DNA of 18,714 nt, from positions 1-18,714 of the forward strand of contig URIN01000001.1 in NCBI GenBank assembly GCA_900547915.1, in the 5' to 3' direction. Of the stretch, positions 6,745 through 14,649 are shown piece by piece. Made by a program: the position numbers and the translations under genes. Under the pieces are notes generated by a model. That model saw only the letters and a program-made list of their open reading frames with translations. It searched no databases and was not told the origin of the DNA. Origin of the DNA: an uncultured Clostridium sp. (GTDB lineage: Bacteria > Bacillota > Clostridia > Oscillospirales > Acutalibacteraceae). Each line of letters opens with the position of its first letter. Position 1 is the stretch's first letter.

Positions 6745-8178
6745 TTATCTGAACGAGCTGTATATCTGCCCGTTGCTCATATCCACGTCTTTATAATACG
6801 CCAATTCTGCAATATTTACAATTTGATATCCTCGCGAAACGAGTTCCGGCACGAACATTTGCACTGCCTCTGCGCTTGTTTTGTAAATATCGTGCATAAG
6901 CACAACATCCCCGTCATCAGCAGCATACAAAACATAGTTTTTTACCTTTTCGGCATTCTTATACTTCCAGTCGTTTGTATCAACATTCCAAAGGCATATA
7001 GGAGCATCTGCGTTCTGCTTTATAGTATCAGAAAGATAACCGCCCGTAGGTCTGAATGCCGACGGATAATAACCGGTAGCGTCCTTTATTGCGTTTATTC
7101 CGTTTTTGATATCTTCCGCCGTTACATCATTACCGTAATGGCTGTGGTCATATGTATGATTTCCCAGCTGACAACCAAGCTGAACCATTCTTTTTGCACA
7201 GTCAGCATTGCCCTGATGAGAAAGGCGGTTTGCAACCATAAAGAATGTTGCGGAACCGTTATTTTGCTCAAGAGTATCAAGTATTACAGAAGTAGTTCTG
7301 CTGTTTGGGCCGTCATCAAATGAAAGTGCTATCATCGGCTTGGAAGGGTCAAGATCCGTTCTTATGTAAAACGGCGCGTTCAAAACAGTTACCTTGCATG
7401 TTGCCGTTTTGCCGTTGTAAGTTTTCGCAGTAACGTTTGCAACACCCTCAGAAACCGGTATCAGCTTTGAACCCTCAGTCTTGAGCACCTGCGTATTATC
7501 AGAATCTATATATATCATTTTTGACGCACTGCCGGTCGGAACGGTTGGTTTTAAATATTTTTCAGTGCCGATATAAATTGTTTTCTCATTTGAAGGAAGC
7601 TGAATCGTTTCAGGTGCAGCAAGAACGCTGACTTTTGTGTTTGCTGAAAGTCCGTTATAGCTTTTTACACTCAGATCAGCTGTTCCTTGGGCAACTCCGA
7701 TAACATTTCCGGCACTGTCTACGCCCAGAACATTGGGGTCTGACGAGGTAAATTCAAAACCTGTATTGAGTTCGCTGCCTTCAACGTTAATAACAGGCAT
7801 GTATTTTTCTCCGATTCCGATAGAAAAATCGCTTTCTGAGAATGAAAGTGCTGTAGGAGCATCTTCAACACAGACTGTAAATTTTGATGTTCCGACTTTA
7901 ACGAGCGCAGTTCCTTTTGCAACGGCCTTGAAAACGCCGTTAGAATCAACAGTTACAACATCTTTGTTATAACTTTTGAAATGAACTATATTCTCGCTTT
8001 GAACAGGATATTCGTATTCCTGACCGACTCCGAGCACCATTGTTCTGCCGTTTACGTAAACAGTATTTGCATTGACATTACGGTCTACGATTACAGCCAC
8101 AAACGATATTAAGAGCAGAACCGCCAAAAAAACGGCAGCGCATTTTATGCTTACTGATTTTTTCCGCGTAGCAAACAT
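6745..8178 (-). CDS. membrane-anchored polysaccharide deacetylase with Ig-like (BIG2) repeats
   Basis: The 477-aa protein has a short basic cytoplasmic end and a hydrophobic anchor at about 13-31. Three Ig-like repeats of BIG2 type follow at about 40-105, 110-187 and 190-267, with ends such as NGVFKAVAKGTALVKV and AGNVIGVAQGTADLSV. A C-terminal NodB deacetylase covers about 280-465. The catalytic set is complete: FDD at 287-289, metal-binding HxxxH at 341-345 (HTYDH), RPTGG at 376-380, Asp400/Trp404, and LMHD with His429. The enzyme should remove acetyl groups from peptidoglycan or another N-acetylated glycan outside the membrane; the exact substrate cannot be read from sequence. The start is the ATG at 8176-8178 behind AGGAGG. 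It lies three bases after the DUF6472-like gene and just before the SecB-like gene, all one operon from the promoter at 8419-8447. Confidence 0.93.
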   Translation of the reverse strand: MFATRKKSVSIKCAAVFLAVLLLISFVAVIVDRNVNANTVYVNGRTMVLGVGQEYEYPVQSENIVHFKSYNKDVVTVDSNGVFKAVAKGTALVKVGTSKFTVCVEDAPTALSFSESDFSIGIGEKYMPVINVEGSELNTGFEFTSSDPNVLGVDSAGNVIGVAQGTADLSVKSYNGLSANTKVSVLAAPETIQLPSNEKTIYIGTEKYLKPTVPTGSASKMIYIDSDNTQVLKTEGSKLIPVSEGVANVTAKTYNGKTATCKVTVLNAPFYIRTDLDPSKPMIALSFDDGPNSRTTSVILDTLEQNNGSATFFMVANRLSHQGNADCAKRMVQLGCQLGNHTYDHSHYGNDVTAEDIKNGINAIKDATGYYPSAFRPTGGYLSDTIKQNADAPICLWNVDTNDWKYKNAEKVKNYVLYAADDGDVVLMHDIYKTSAEAVQMFVPELVSRGYQIVNIAELAYYKDVDMSNGQIYSSFR

Positions 8179-8181
8179 AAA

Positions 8182-8364
8182 TCAATTCTGCCTCCTGACA
8201 ATCTCATACTCGCCGCCGTCGGGGCAGAAATACCTGCACTTTCCTCTGCTTAGGCTCTGAGTAACCTCTGCATACTCATCCTCATCCAAAAGGGCATTGC
8301 AATATTCCTCTCCGCTTTCTTCATCACATATATACCAGCGGCAATTCTCGCATAAAAAATCCAC
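8182..8364 (-). CDS. six-cysteine mini-protein, DUF6472-like
   Basis: The 60-aa acidic protein has cysteines at 5, 8, 13, 22, 43 and 47, arranged CENC, YIC, YC and KCRYFC, a likely small metal-binding (zinc-ribbon-like) unit. I recognise it as a DUF6472-type protein of Clostridia; no function is established to my knowledge. It starts with GTG at 8362-8364, eight or nine bases after GGAGA; an ATG overlapping the ribosome site is in another frame. It is the first gene of the operon and stops three bases before the deacetylase start, so translation of the two is probably coupled. There is no signal peptide, so it should act in the cytoplasm. Confidence 0.75.
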   Translation of the reverse strand: MDFLCENCRWYICDEESGEEYCNALLDEDEYAEVTQSLSRGKCRYFCPDGGEYEIVRRQN

Positions 8365-8386
8365 TTTTATTCATCTCCGTAAAAAA

Positions 8387-8411
8387 GCGGATAATAAATT
8401 ATATTATCTGC
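8387..8411 (-). other. leader hairpin at the predicted 5' end of the DUF6472-deacetylase-SecB-like operon
   Basis: On the minus strand GATAATA and TATTATC pair around TAATT, extended outward past an A-C mismatch by GC/GC. The predicted start from the promoter at 8419-8447 is 8411-8413, so the RNA would start with this hairpin. It is AT-rich and weaker than those of purA and pckG. Confidence 0.4.
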
Positions 8412-8418
8412 AATGATT

Positions 8419-8447
8419 ATTATACATTGATGATTTCACAATATCAA
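8419..8447 (-). promoter_or_regulatory. sigma-A promoter of the DUF6472-deacetylase-SecB-like operon
   Basis: The -35 TTGATA (8442-8447), a 17-bp spacer and a perfect -10 TATAAT (8419-8424) are seen on the minus strand, about 55 bases upstream of the first start codon. The AT-rich stretch from 8448 to 8576, between this promoter and the pckG terminator, shows nothing else I can support. Confidence 0.85.
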
Positions 8448-8576
8448 TAAGCATTTATGTCATATTTTTAACAAATCCGTTAATATTTTTGTGTATTTTT
8501 AAAATTAGGAAATTAATGGCAAAAAAATACAAATATAAGTTGTAACAAGCAGAAAAAAGCAATAATAAATCGAACC

Positions 8577-8621
8577 AAAAAGAAAATCGCGCTGCATAAG
8601 GGGAAACCCTTATACAGCGCG
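8577..8621 (-). terminator. intrinsic terminator of pckG
   Basis: CGCGCTG and ATAAGGG (8588-8602) pair with CCCTTAT and CAGCGCG (8607-8621) around GAAA with one C-A mismatch. On the minus strand the stem is followed by ATTTTCTTTTTGG. It begins ten bases after the pckG stop codon. Confidence 0.92.
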
Positions 8622-8631
8622 TGTAATTTAA

Positions 8632-10413
8632 TTATTTGTCAAGGTTTGACTTAACAGTATTGAGTTCATCCGCAAGCTCTTTCGGAAGTGTGTCGCCGAA
8701 TTTAGCATAAAGCTCTTCAACGCCCTTGAGTTCTTCTTTCCAAGCATCCTTATCAACGTCAAGGATGTTTTCAAGATCTTCCTTAGTCATATCAAGACCT
8801 TCAAGGTTGATATCCTCAGCCTTAGGAAGGTAACCGATAGCTGTTTCAACAGCGTCTACCTTGCCCTCGCAACGGTCGATAATCCAGTCAAGAACACGAA
8901 GGTTATCGCCGAAACCGGGCCACAGGAAGTGACCTTCGTCATCCTTACGGAACCAGTTAACATTAAAGATCTTAGGAGCCTTATCCTCATCAAGAGTCTC
9001 GCCGATCTCAATCCAGTGCTTCCAATAATCGCCCATGTTGTAGCCGCAGAACGGAAGCATAGCCATCGGGTCACGACGAACAACGCCTACTGCGCCTGTA
9101 GCTGCAGCAGTTGTTTCAGAACCCATGATTGAACCTACGAATACACCGTGATTCCAGCTCTTTGACTGATATACCAGCGGAGTGAGCTTAGCACGACGGC
9201 CGCCGAATACAAATGCTGAAATCGGAACACCCTGCGGATTTTCAAATTCTGAAGAGATGCAGGGACAGTTAACTGCAGGAGCAGTAAATCTTGAGTTGGG
9301 ATGAGCACCCTTTTCGTCTGACTCTTTGCCGTTCCAGGGTTCGCCCTTCCAGTTGATTGCGTTGGTTGGCGGGTTATCATCAAGGCCTTCCCACCAAACT
9401 GAGTTGTTGTCAAGATCATGGCAAACGTTGGTGAAGATTGTGCCCTTCTTAGTAGCAGCAAGAGCGTTCGGGTTTGATTTCTCATTTGTGCCGGGAGCAA
9501 CGCCGAAGAAACCGTTTTCAGGGTTGATAGCATAAAGTCTGCCGTCAGGACCTTTTCTTATCCAAGCGATATCATCGCCTACGCACCAAACTTTATAGCC
9601 CTTCTTCTTATATCCCTCGGGAGGAATAAGCATTGCAAGGTTTGTTTTACCGCAAGCACTCGGGAAAGCAGCGCAGATGTATTTGATATCGCCGTCCGGC
9701 TTCTCAACGCCGAGAATGAGCATATGCTCTGCCTGCCACATCTCGTTTTTACCGAGATAAGAAGCTATACGAAGAGCAAAGCACTTTTTACCAAGAAGAA
9801 CGTTTCCGCCGTAAGCTGAGTTAACAGAGATAATGGTGTTATCCTCAGGGAACTGGCAGATCCATCTCTTTTCGGGATCAACATTACACTTGCAGTGCAT
9901 GCCGCGTACCCAGTCATTTGAATCTCCGAGAGCATCAAGAACTTTCTTGCCTACTCTTGTCATAATATTCATGTTGAGAACAACATAGATAGAATCTGTG
10001 ATCTCGATACCGATCTTTGAAAACGGTGAACCAACAGGACCCATTGAATAAGGGATGATATACATTGTTCTGCCCTGATATGAATCCTTTGCAATGTCAT
10101 AAAGCATTTCATAAGCCTTAACGGGATCCATCCAGTGGTTTGTGGGGCCTGCATCTTTTTCTTCACGTGAGCAGATAAGAGTTCTGTCCTCTACACGGGC
10201 AACGTCGTTAACCGCTGTTCTGTGAAGATAGCAGTCAGGAAGCAAATCCTCGTTGAGCTTAATCATTTCGCCTGTTTCAACAGCTTCTGCCTTAAGGGCG
10301 TCAATCTGCTCTTTTGAGCCGTCAATCCACATAATCTTGGAGGGCTTGAGAAGTTCTACTTTCTCGTCAAGCCACGCAAGGAGTGATGGATTTTTTGTAA
10401 GATTAGTTTCCAT
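8632..10413 (-). CDS. pckG: phosphoenolpyruvate carboxykinase (GTP)
   Basis: Interconverts oxaloacetate + GTP and phosphoenolpyruvate + CO2 + GDP. In fermenting gut bacteria the enzyme often runs toward oxaloacetate, a family-level point not visible here. The 593-aa length and motifs are of the GTP class, not the ATP class. They include SREEKDAGPTNHW at 82-94 (substrate Arg), YGGNVLLGKKCFALRIAS at about 201-218 with Mn ligand Lys, His230, the P-loop FPSACGKTN at 250-258 with its reactive Cys254, GDDIAW at 279-284 (Mn/nucleotide Asp), and INPENGFFGVAPGT at 296-309. The ATG at 10411-10413 has AAAGGAG upstream. It is monocistronic, with its own promoter (10481-10508), a leader that opens in a hairpin (10449-10474), and a strong terminator. 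Confidence 0.97.
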   Translation of the reverse strand: METNLTKNPSLLAWLDEKVELLKPSKIMWIDGSKEQIDALKAEAVETGEMIKLNEDLLPDCYLHRTAVNDVARVEDRTLICSREEKDAGPTNHWMDPVKAYEMLYDIAKDSYQGRTMYIIPYSMGPVGSPFSKIGIEITDSIYVVLNMNIMTRVGKKVLDALGDSNDWVRGMHCKCNVDPEKRWICQFPEDNTIISVNSAYGGNVLLGKKCFALRIASYLGKNEMWQAEHMLILGVEKPDGDIKYICAAFPSACGKTNLAMLIPPEGYKKKGYKVWCVGDDIAWIRKGPDGRLYAINPENGFFGVAPGTNEKSNPNALAATKKGTIFTNVCHDLDNNSVWWEGLDDNPPTNAINWKGEPWNGKESDEKGAHPNSRFTAPAVNCPCISSEFENPQGVPISAFVFGGRRAKLTPLVYQSKSWNHGVFVGSIMGSETTAAATGAVGVVRRDPMAMLPFCGYNMGDYWKHWIEIGETLDEDKAPKIFNVNWFRKDDEGHFLWPGFGDNLRVLDWIIDRCEGKVDAVETAIGYLPKAEDINLEGLDMTKEDLENILDVDKDAWKEELKGVEELYAKFGDTLPKELADELNTVKSNLDK

Positions 10414-10448
10414 ATTTATTCTCCTTTATTAATTATTAACAATTTCAG

Positions 10449-10474
10449 GACAAAGAGCCCCAGGCTCATTTGTC
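10449..10474 (-). other. pckG leader hairpin at the predicted 5' end
   Basis: On the minus strand GACAAA and GAGCC pair with GGCTC and TTTGTC around a TGG loop, with one bulged T: 11 base pairs. The predicted start from the promoter at 10481-10508 is about 10474, the first base of the stem. There is no T-run after it. The left strand shares AATGAGCCTG with the purA leader (AATGGAGCCTG). Confidence 0.55.
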
Positions 10475-10480
10475 ATTAAT

Positions 10481-10508
10481 ATTATACCAACTATTTTTTG
10501 AAATTCAA
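10481..10508 (-). promoter_or_regulatory. sigma-A promoter of pckG
   Basis: The -35 TTGAAT (10503-10508), a 16-bp spacer and a perfect -10 TATAAT (10481-10486) are read on the minus strand. It lies 22 bases beyond the tsaD stop codon, with no terminator between, so tsaD transcripts may continue into pckG. Confidence 0.82.
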
Positions 10509-10529
10509 TAGTGATACTATACTAATTCA

Positions 10530-11543
10530 CTAAAATTTAACGATATCTATTGGCATATTTGCATAAGCATTTAGATTTGAAGATGCACGCACACCGCTTT
10601 TATACTCATAAAAACCCTGTGCCGCAACCATTGCTCCGTTATCACCGCAATAATTGAGTTCAGGCTTATAAAGCTTTATTCCGCGCTTTTTGCAAAACTT
10701 TTCACACTCGCTTCTAAGCAAAGAATTTGCCGAAACGCCGCCCGCAAGCACAATCTTTTTATAACCAAAATCCAAAGCCGCTTTTTCAAGATTACCTGCA
10801 AGGCAGTCCACAACCGCTTTTTGATATGAAGCGGCAAGGTCTGCGGTATTAATCTCAATACCTTTCTGAGCCGAATTGTGGATAGTGTTTATTACTGACG
10901 TCTTAAGACCGCTGAAAGAAAAGTCATAAGGCGCCCCGTCAACTCTGGGGTGAGGAAAATGATAAGCCTCCGGATTGCCCTGCGGACTTATCTTATCTAT
11001 ACTGACGCCGCCGGGATACGGCAGACCCATAGCTCTGCCCGCTTTGTCTAGCGCCTCGCCCGCCGCGTCATCACGGGTCTTTCCGATTATTTTATAATCT
11101 GTATAACTGTTTACAGCAACTATGTGTGAATGGCCGCCGCTGACAACAAGGCTTAAAAACGGCGGTTCCACATCACTTGTGAGATAATTTGACGCAATAT
11201 GTGAACGAAGATGATGAACGGGCACAAGCGGCTTATCTGCCGAAACGGCAAGGCCCTTTGCAAAGCTTACGCCTACAAGAAGGGCGCCGATAAGACCGGG
11301 GGCAAATGTTACCGCCACGGCTTCTATATCATCAAGAGAGCAGCCTGCATCCTCAAGCGCCTGAGCAACAACACCGCTGATTGCCTCTGCATGGCGGCGT
11401 GAAGCTATCTCAGGCACAACGCCTCCGTAAAGTTTATGCTCCTCCAAAGAGGAAGCTATAACATTAGATTTTACAATTCTTCCGTTTTCAACAACGGCGG
11501 CCGCTGTTTCATCACAAGAGGATTCAATTCCCAGTATCAGCAA
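10530..11543 (-). CDS. tsaD: tRNA N6-threonylcarbamoyladenosine transferase subunit TsaD
   Basis: TsaD, with TsaB and TsaE, transfers the threonylcarbamoyl group made by TsaC onto A37 of ANN-decoding tRNAs. The 337-aa product starts LILGIESSCDETAAAVV and has the metal-binding His111 and His115 in HHLRSHIASN. It also has the nucleotide-binding blocks SGGHSHI, GEALDKAGR and PYPGG, and the C-terminal GDNGAMVAAQG. It is full length. The start is TTG at 11541-11543, eight bases after AAGGAGG inside the end of rimI; it overlaps rimI by 20 bases. tsaB and tsaE are not in the window, although rimI is often their neighbour in other genomes. The downstream gene pckG has its own promoter. Confidence 0.97.
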   Translation of the reverse strand: MLILGIESSCDETAAAVVENGRIVKSNVIASSLEEHKLYGGVVPEIASRRHAEAISGVVAQALEDAGCSLDDIEAVAVTFAPGLIGALLVGVSFAKGLAVSADKPLVPVHHLRSHIASNYLTSDVEPPFLSLVVSGGHSHIVAVNSYTDYKIIGKTRDDAAGEALDKAGRAMGLPYPGGVSIDKISPQGNPEAYHFPHPRVDGAPYDFSFSGLKTSVINTIHNSAQKGIEINTADLAASYQKAVVDCLAGNLEKAALDFGYKKIVLAGGVSANSLLRSECEKFCKKRGIKLYKPELNYCGDNGAMVAAQGFYEYKSGVRASSNLNAYANMPIDIVKF

Positions 11544-11982
11544 TGTTATTACCTCCTTTTACAGCGTCTCTTTTCATAAGCACTGCATTTTCCTCGGGGT
11601 CTGAATAATAGTCTTTGCGAACGCCGGTATCATAAAACCCCATTGAGCGGTAAAGTGATATGGCAGGGGCATTGCTCTCCCTGACATCAAGGAAAACATC
11701 GCCGTCAACATTCTCAAGGCTCTTACTCAGAACTGCGCGGGCTATTCCTCTGTTTCTGTACTGTGGCAGAACGCCAACACGCACGATGTCTGCTTCACCT
11801 GTGAGAGCATAGAGCCCCACAAAGCCAACAGCCGTACCGTTTTCAACAGCTATATAAAACTGAGAAAATTCATTTTTTAATTCGGCGGCAATAGATATCT
11901 CATTCCATGGCTTTGAAAAACAAGCCTTTTCTATTTCCGCAACATCTTTTATATATTTTTCAGATAATTTTACAATTTCCAT
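11524..11982 (-). CDS. rimI: ribosomal-protein-alanine N-acetyltransferase-like GNAT enzyme
   Basis: This 152-aa GNAT acetyltransferase uses acetyl-CoA; RimI acetylates the N-terminal alanine of ribosomal protein S18 in E. coli and may have wider targets in Gram-positives. The CoA-binding motif A is clear, VRVGVLPQYRNRGIAR at about 67-82, followed by the typical LDVRESNAPAISLYRSMGF at about 98-116. The name rests on similarity plus the position next to tsaD, a common pairing. The ATG at 11980-11982 is seven bases after the polA stop and has no visible Shine-Dalgarno, so translation is probably by reinitiation from polA. The last 20 bases overlap tsaD and hold the tsaD ribosome site. Confidence 0.9.
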   Translation of the reverse strand: MEIVKLSEKYIKDVAEIEKACFSKPWNEISIAAELKNEFSQFYIAVENGTAVGFVGLYALTGEADIVRVGVLPQYRNRGIARAVLSKSLENVDGDVFLDVRESNAPAISLYRSMGFYDTGVRKDYYSDPEENAVLMKRDAVKGGNNIADTGN

Positions 11983-11989
11983 AATCTTA

Positions 11990-14557
11990 TTAATGTGAAT
12001 CGTACCAGGTTTTTCCTATCTTTCCGTCCGCAACAAGACGCACGCTTAGTTTGCAGGCGTTTTCCATTTCTCTTGTTACTATCTTCAGCGCCTTATCCGC
12101 TTCATCTGCAGGAGACTCAACAATGAGTTCATCGTGCACCTGAAGTATCAGACGTGATTTCATATTTTCCTTTTCAAGGCTGTCACAGACACGTATCATT
12201 GCAATTTTAATAATGTCCGCTGCCGTACCCTGAATCGGCATATTTCTTGCTACTCTTTCACCGAAAGCTCTCATCATATGATTTGATGACGCCAGTTCCG
12301 GCAAGTAACGTCTGCGGTGGAAAAGAGTTTCTGCATAGCCGTTATCCTTGGCAGTTTCTATCATTTTATCCATATAATCCGCAACGCCGCTGAAATGGTG
12401 AAGATAGCCGTTTATATAATCTTTTGCCTCTTTTACCGAAACGCCGATATCCTTTGCAAGACTGAAAGCGCCGATGCCGTAAACAATACCGAAATTTACC
12501 GCCTTGGCACGTGAGCGCAGGAGCGGAGTTACCATTTCGGGCGGCAGATTAAACACCTGAGCCGCTGTTGTCTTATGAATATCCTCGCCGTTATTGAAGG
12601 CATTTATCATATTTTCGTCATTAGCAAGGGCGGCAAGAACCCTGAGTTCAATTTGACTGTAATCGGCGTCAATAAGAGTTGAACCGCTTTCAGCAACGAA
12701 AAAGCGGCGCATTTCTCTGCCGAGTTCCGTTCTGATAGGTATATTCTGAAGATTGGGTTCAAGTGACGAAATTCTGCCCGTGCGTGTTTCTACCTGATTA
12801 AACGAAGTGTGTATCCTGCCGTCTGCCTGAATAACTTTGAGCAATCCGTCACAATAAGTTGATTTCAGCTTTGCAAGACTTCTGTATTCAAGTATAAGCT
12901 TAACGATGGGGTAATCGGGAGCAAGTTCCTCGAGTACCTCCGCTTTTGTGGAATAACCGCTTTTCGTCTTTTTCTTACACGGTATCTTCATATCCTCAAA
13001 CAGCACAATGCCGAGCTGTTTAGGCGAATTAACATTGAATTCTTTGCCCGCCTCGCTGTAAATCTGAGCAATCAGCTCATCTATTCTGCTTCCAAGACGG
13101 TTTCCGAAATCCTCGATACCTTTTTTGTCAACGGCGAAACCTGCAATCTCCATTTTTGCAAGAACACGGGCAAGCGGAAGTTCGATATTATTAAGAAGTT
13201 CTGTCTGATCAGCCTCTTTTAGAAGAACATCCGTCTTTTCGAAAAGTCTTTTCAGCACAGCCGCATAAAGAGCGTTCTTATTTTCATCACCGCCCTCAGG
13301 CAACGAGATACCATATTCAAGGCAGAGGTGGTCTATATCGTAATTGCTGTCTGACGGGCGCAGCAGATATGCGGAGAGCATAAGATCACCGCAGACATTT
13401 TTGCAGTCTGTGCCGAGAGTTGCGGCAAGGCGGTGAAGATATTTTGAGTTATATGAATATTTGCGGCAATCGCTTTCACACAGTTTTTTTACGAAATCCT
13501 CAAAGCCGTCATCTGACGCCGCAATTGTGCTTACAGTATCGCCATTTGCGAAATACATACGTGAAACTTCGTTATTCTCAATATCGAAAGTAAAATAGAT
13601 ATCATCATCTAAAGTGAAATTACCCGGATTTTCTATCTCTTTTACCGTAACAGTGATTTTTTCTTCCTGATATTCGGGCTCAACAGCCTGCTGTGTATTC
13701 AGATTGAATTTATCTATAAGACTGTAAAGTTCATACTTTGCAAGAAGCATTGCCGCGCCGGAATTATCACCGGGTATATACGAATTTATATCCGTATCAA
13801 CGGGCGCGTTTGTGCGGATAGTGCCAAGATCAAGAGAAAGATATGCCTTGTCCTTGTCTCTGGCGAGTTTTTCACGCACACCTCTTTTAATATCTATTTC
13901 TTCGAGATTTTCATAAATATAATCAATATTATGAAATCTCTGAATAAGATCAAGGGCTGTTTTTGCTCCAACACCCGCAACACCGGGAATATTATCGCTC
14001 GAATCTCCTTGCAGCGCTTTGACCTGAATAAGTTCTGCAGGTGTTACTCCGTACTCTTCCATAATGACATTCTCATCATAGATATCAGTTACAGGTCTGC
14101 CGGCCTTTGTATGGGCAAGCAAAACCTTTACTCCGCCGTGGGCAAGCTGGAGAGAGTCTCTGTCGCCAGTAGCAATAAAACACTCATTGCCTGCCGCTCT
14201 GCATGCTTCAGCCAGAGTTCCGAGTATATCATCTGCTTCCCAGCCTTCACACTCAACGGTCTTTATCCCTAACGACTTAAGAATATCCTTTAAAATCGGC
14301 ATCTGCATTCTAAGTTCATCCGGCATTGCGTGCCTGCCTGCTTTATATTCAGAAAACTTTTCATGTCTAAACGTAGGTGCATGAACATCAAAAGCCACGC
14401 CGATTGCATCCGGCTGAGAAATTTCCTTTAATTTCAGAAGAATATTAAGAAAGCCATACACTGCGTTTGTATAAATACCGCTTTTAGTGGAAAGAAGTTT
14501 AATACCGTAAAATGCTCTGTTTATGATGCTGTTTCCATCCAGTACAAGAAGTTTCAA
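11990..14557 (-). CDS. polA: DNA polymerase I
   Basis: The 855-aa family A polymerase handles Okazaki fragment processing and repair synthesis. The N-terminal 5'-3' nuclease (about 1-290) begins LLVLDGNSIINRAFYGI and carries EGWEADDILG and the DRDSLQL/GDSSDNIPG blocks. The middle 3'-5' exonuclease-like domain keeps FDIEN, but the second motif reads NSKYLHRLA (Leu where the catalytic Asp is expected) and the third lacks its Asp, so proofreading is probably absent, as in Bacillus Pol I. The polymerase motifs are intact: A at DADYSQIELR (Asp630), B RSRAKAVNFGIVYG (about 681), and C VHDE (His808). The open frame extends to a GTG at 14566, but a TTG at 14555-14557 after GCAGGTGA gives the family-type start. 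It leads the polA-rimI-tsaD cluster, just after the M28 peptidase terminator. I found no strong promoter for it. Confidence 0.97.
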   Translation of the reverse strand: MKLLVLDGNSIINRAFYGIKLLSTKSGIYTNAVYGFLNILLKLKEISQPDAIGVAFDVHAPTFRHEKFSEYKAGRHAMPDELRMQMPILKDILKSLGIKTVECEGWEADDILGTLAEACRAAGNECFIATGDRDSLQLAHGGVKVLLAHTKAGRPVTDIYDENVIMEEYGVTPAELIQVKALQGDSSDNIPGVAGVGAKTALDLIQRFHNIDYIYENLEEIDIKRGVREKLARDKDKAYLSLDLGTIRTNAPVDTDINSYIPGDNSGAAMLLAKYELYSLIDKFNLNTQQAVEPEYQEEKITVTVKEIENPGNFTLDDDIYFTFDIENNEVSRMYFANGDTVSTIAASDDGFEDFVKKLCESDCRKYSYNSKYLHRLAATLGTDCKNVCGDLMLSAYLLRPSDSNYDIDHLCLEYGISLPEGGDENKNALYAAVLKRLFEKTDVLLKEADQTELLNNIELPLARVLAKMEIAGFAVDKKGIEDFGNRLGSRIDELIAQIYSEAGKEFNVNSPKQLGIVLFEDMKIPCKKKTKSGYSTKAEVLEELAPDYPIVKLILEYRSLAKLKSTYCDGLLKVIQADGRIHTSFNQVETRTGRISSLEPNLQNIPIRTELGREMRRFFVAESGSTLIDADYSQIELRVLAALANDENMINAFNNGEDIHKTTAAQVFNLPPEMVTPLLRSRAKAVNFGIVYGIGAFSLAKDIGVSVKEAKDYINGYLHHFSGVADYMDKMIETAKDNGYAETLFHRRRYLPELASSNHMMRAFGERVARNMPIQGTAADIIKIAMIRVCDSLEKENMKSRLILQVHDELIVESPADEADKALKIVTREMENACKLSVRLVADGKIGKTWYDSH

Positions 14558-14596
14558 TAAAATCACCTGCCAGAAAATCTATTGTTTTCAGCCTTT

Positions 14597-14635
14597 AAAA
14601 AACCGGCTTTCATTAGGATACCCAGTGAAAGCCGG
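14597..14635 (-). terminator. intrinsic terminator of the M28 peptidase gene
   Basis: CCGGCTTTCA (14603-14612) and TGAAAGCCGG (14626-14635) form a perfect 10-bp stem with a 13-nt loop. On the minus strand it is followed by TTTTTT (14597-14602). It lies about 15 bases after the peptidase stop and about 40 before the polA start. Confidence 0.93.
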
Positions 14636-14649
14636 CAATGCAATAATAA

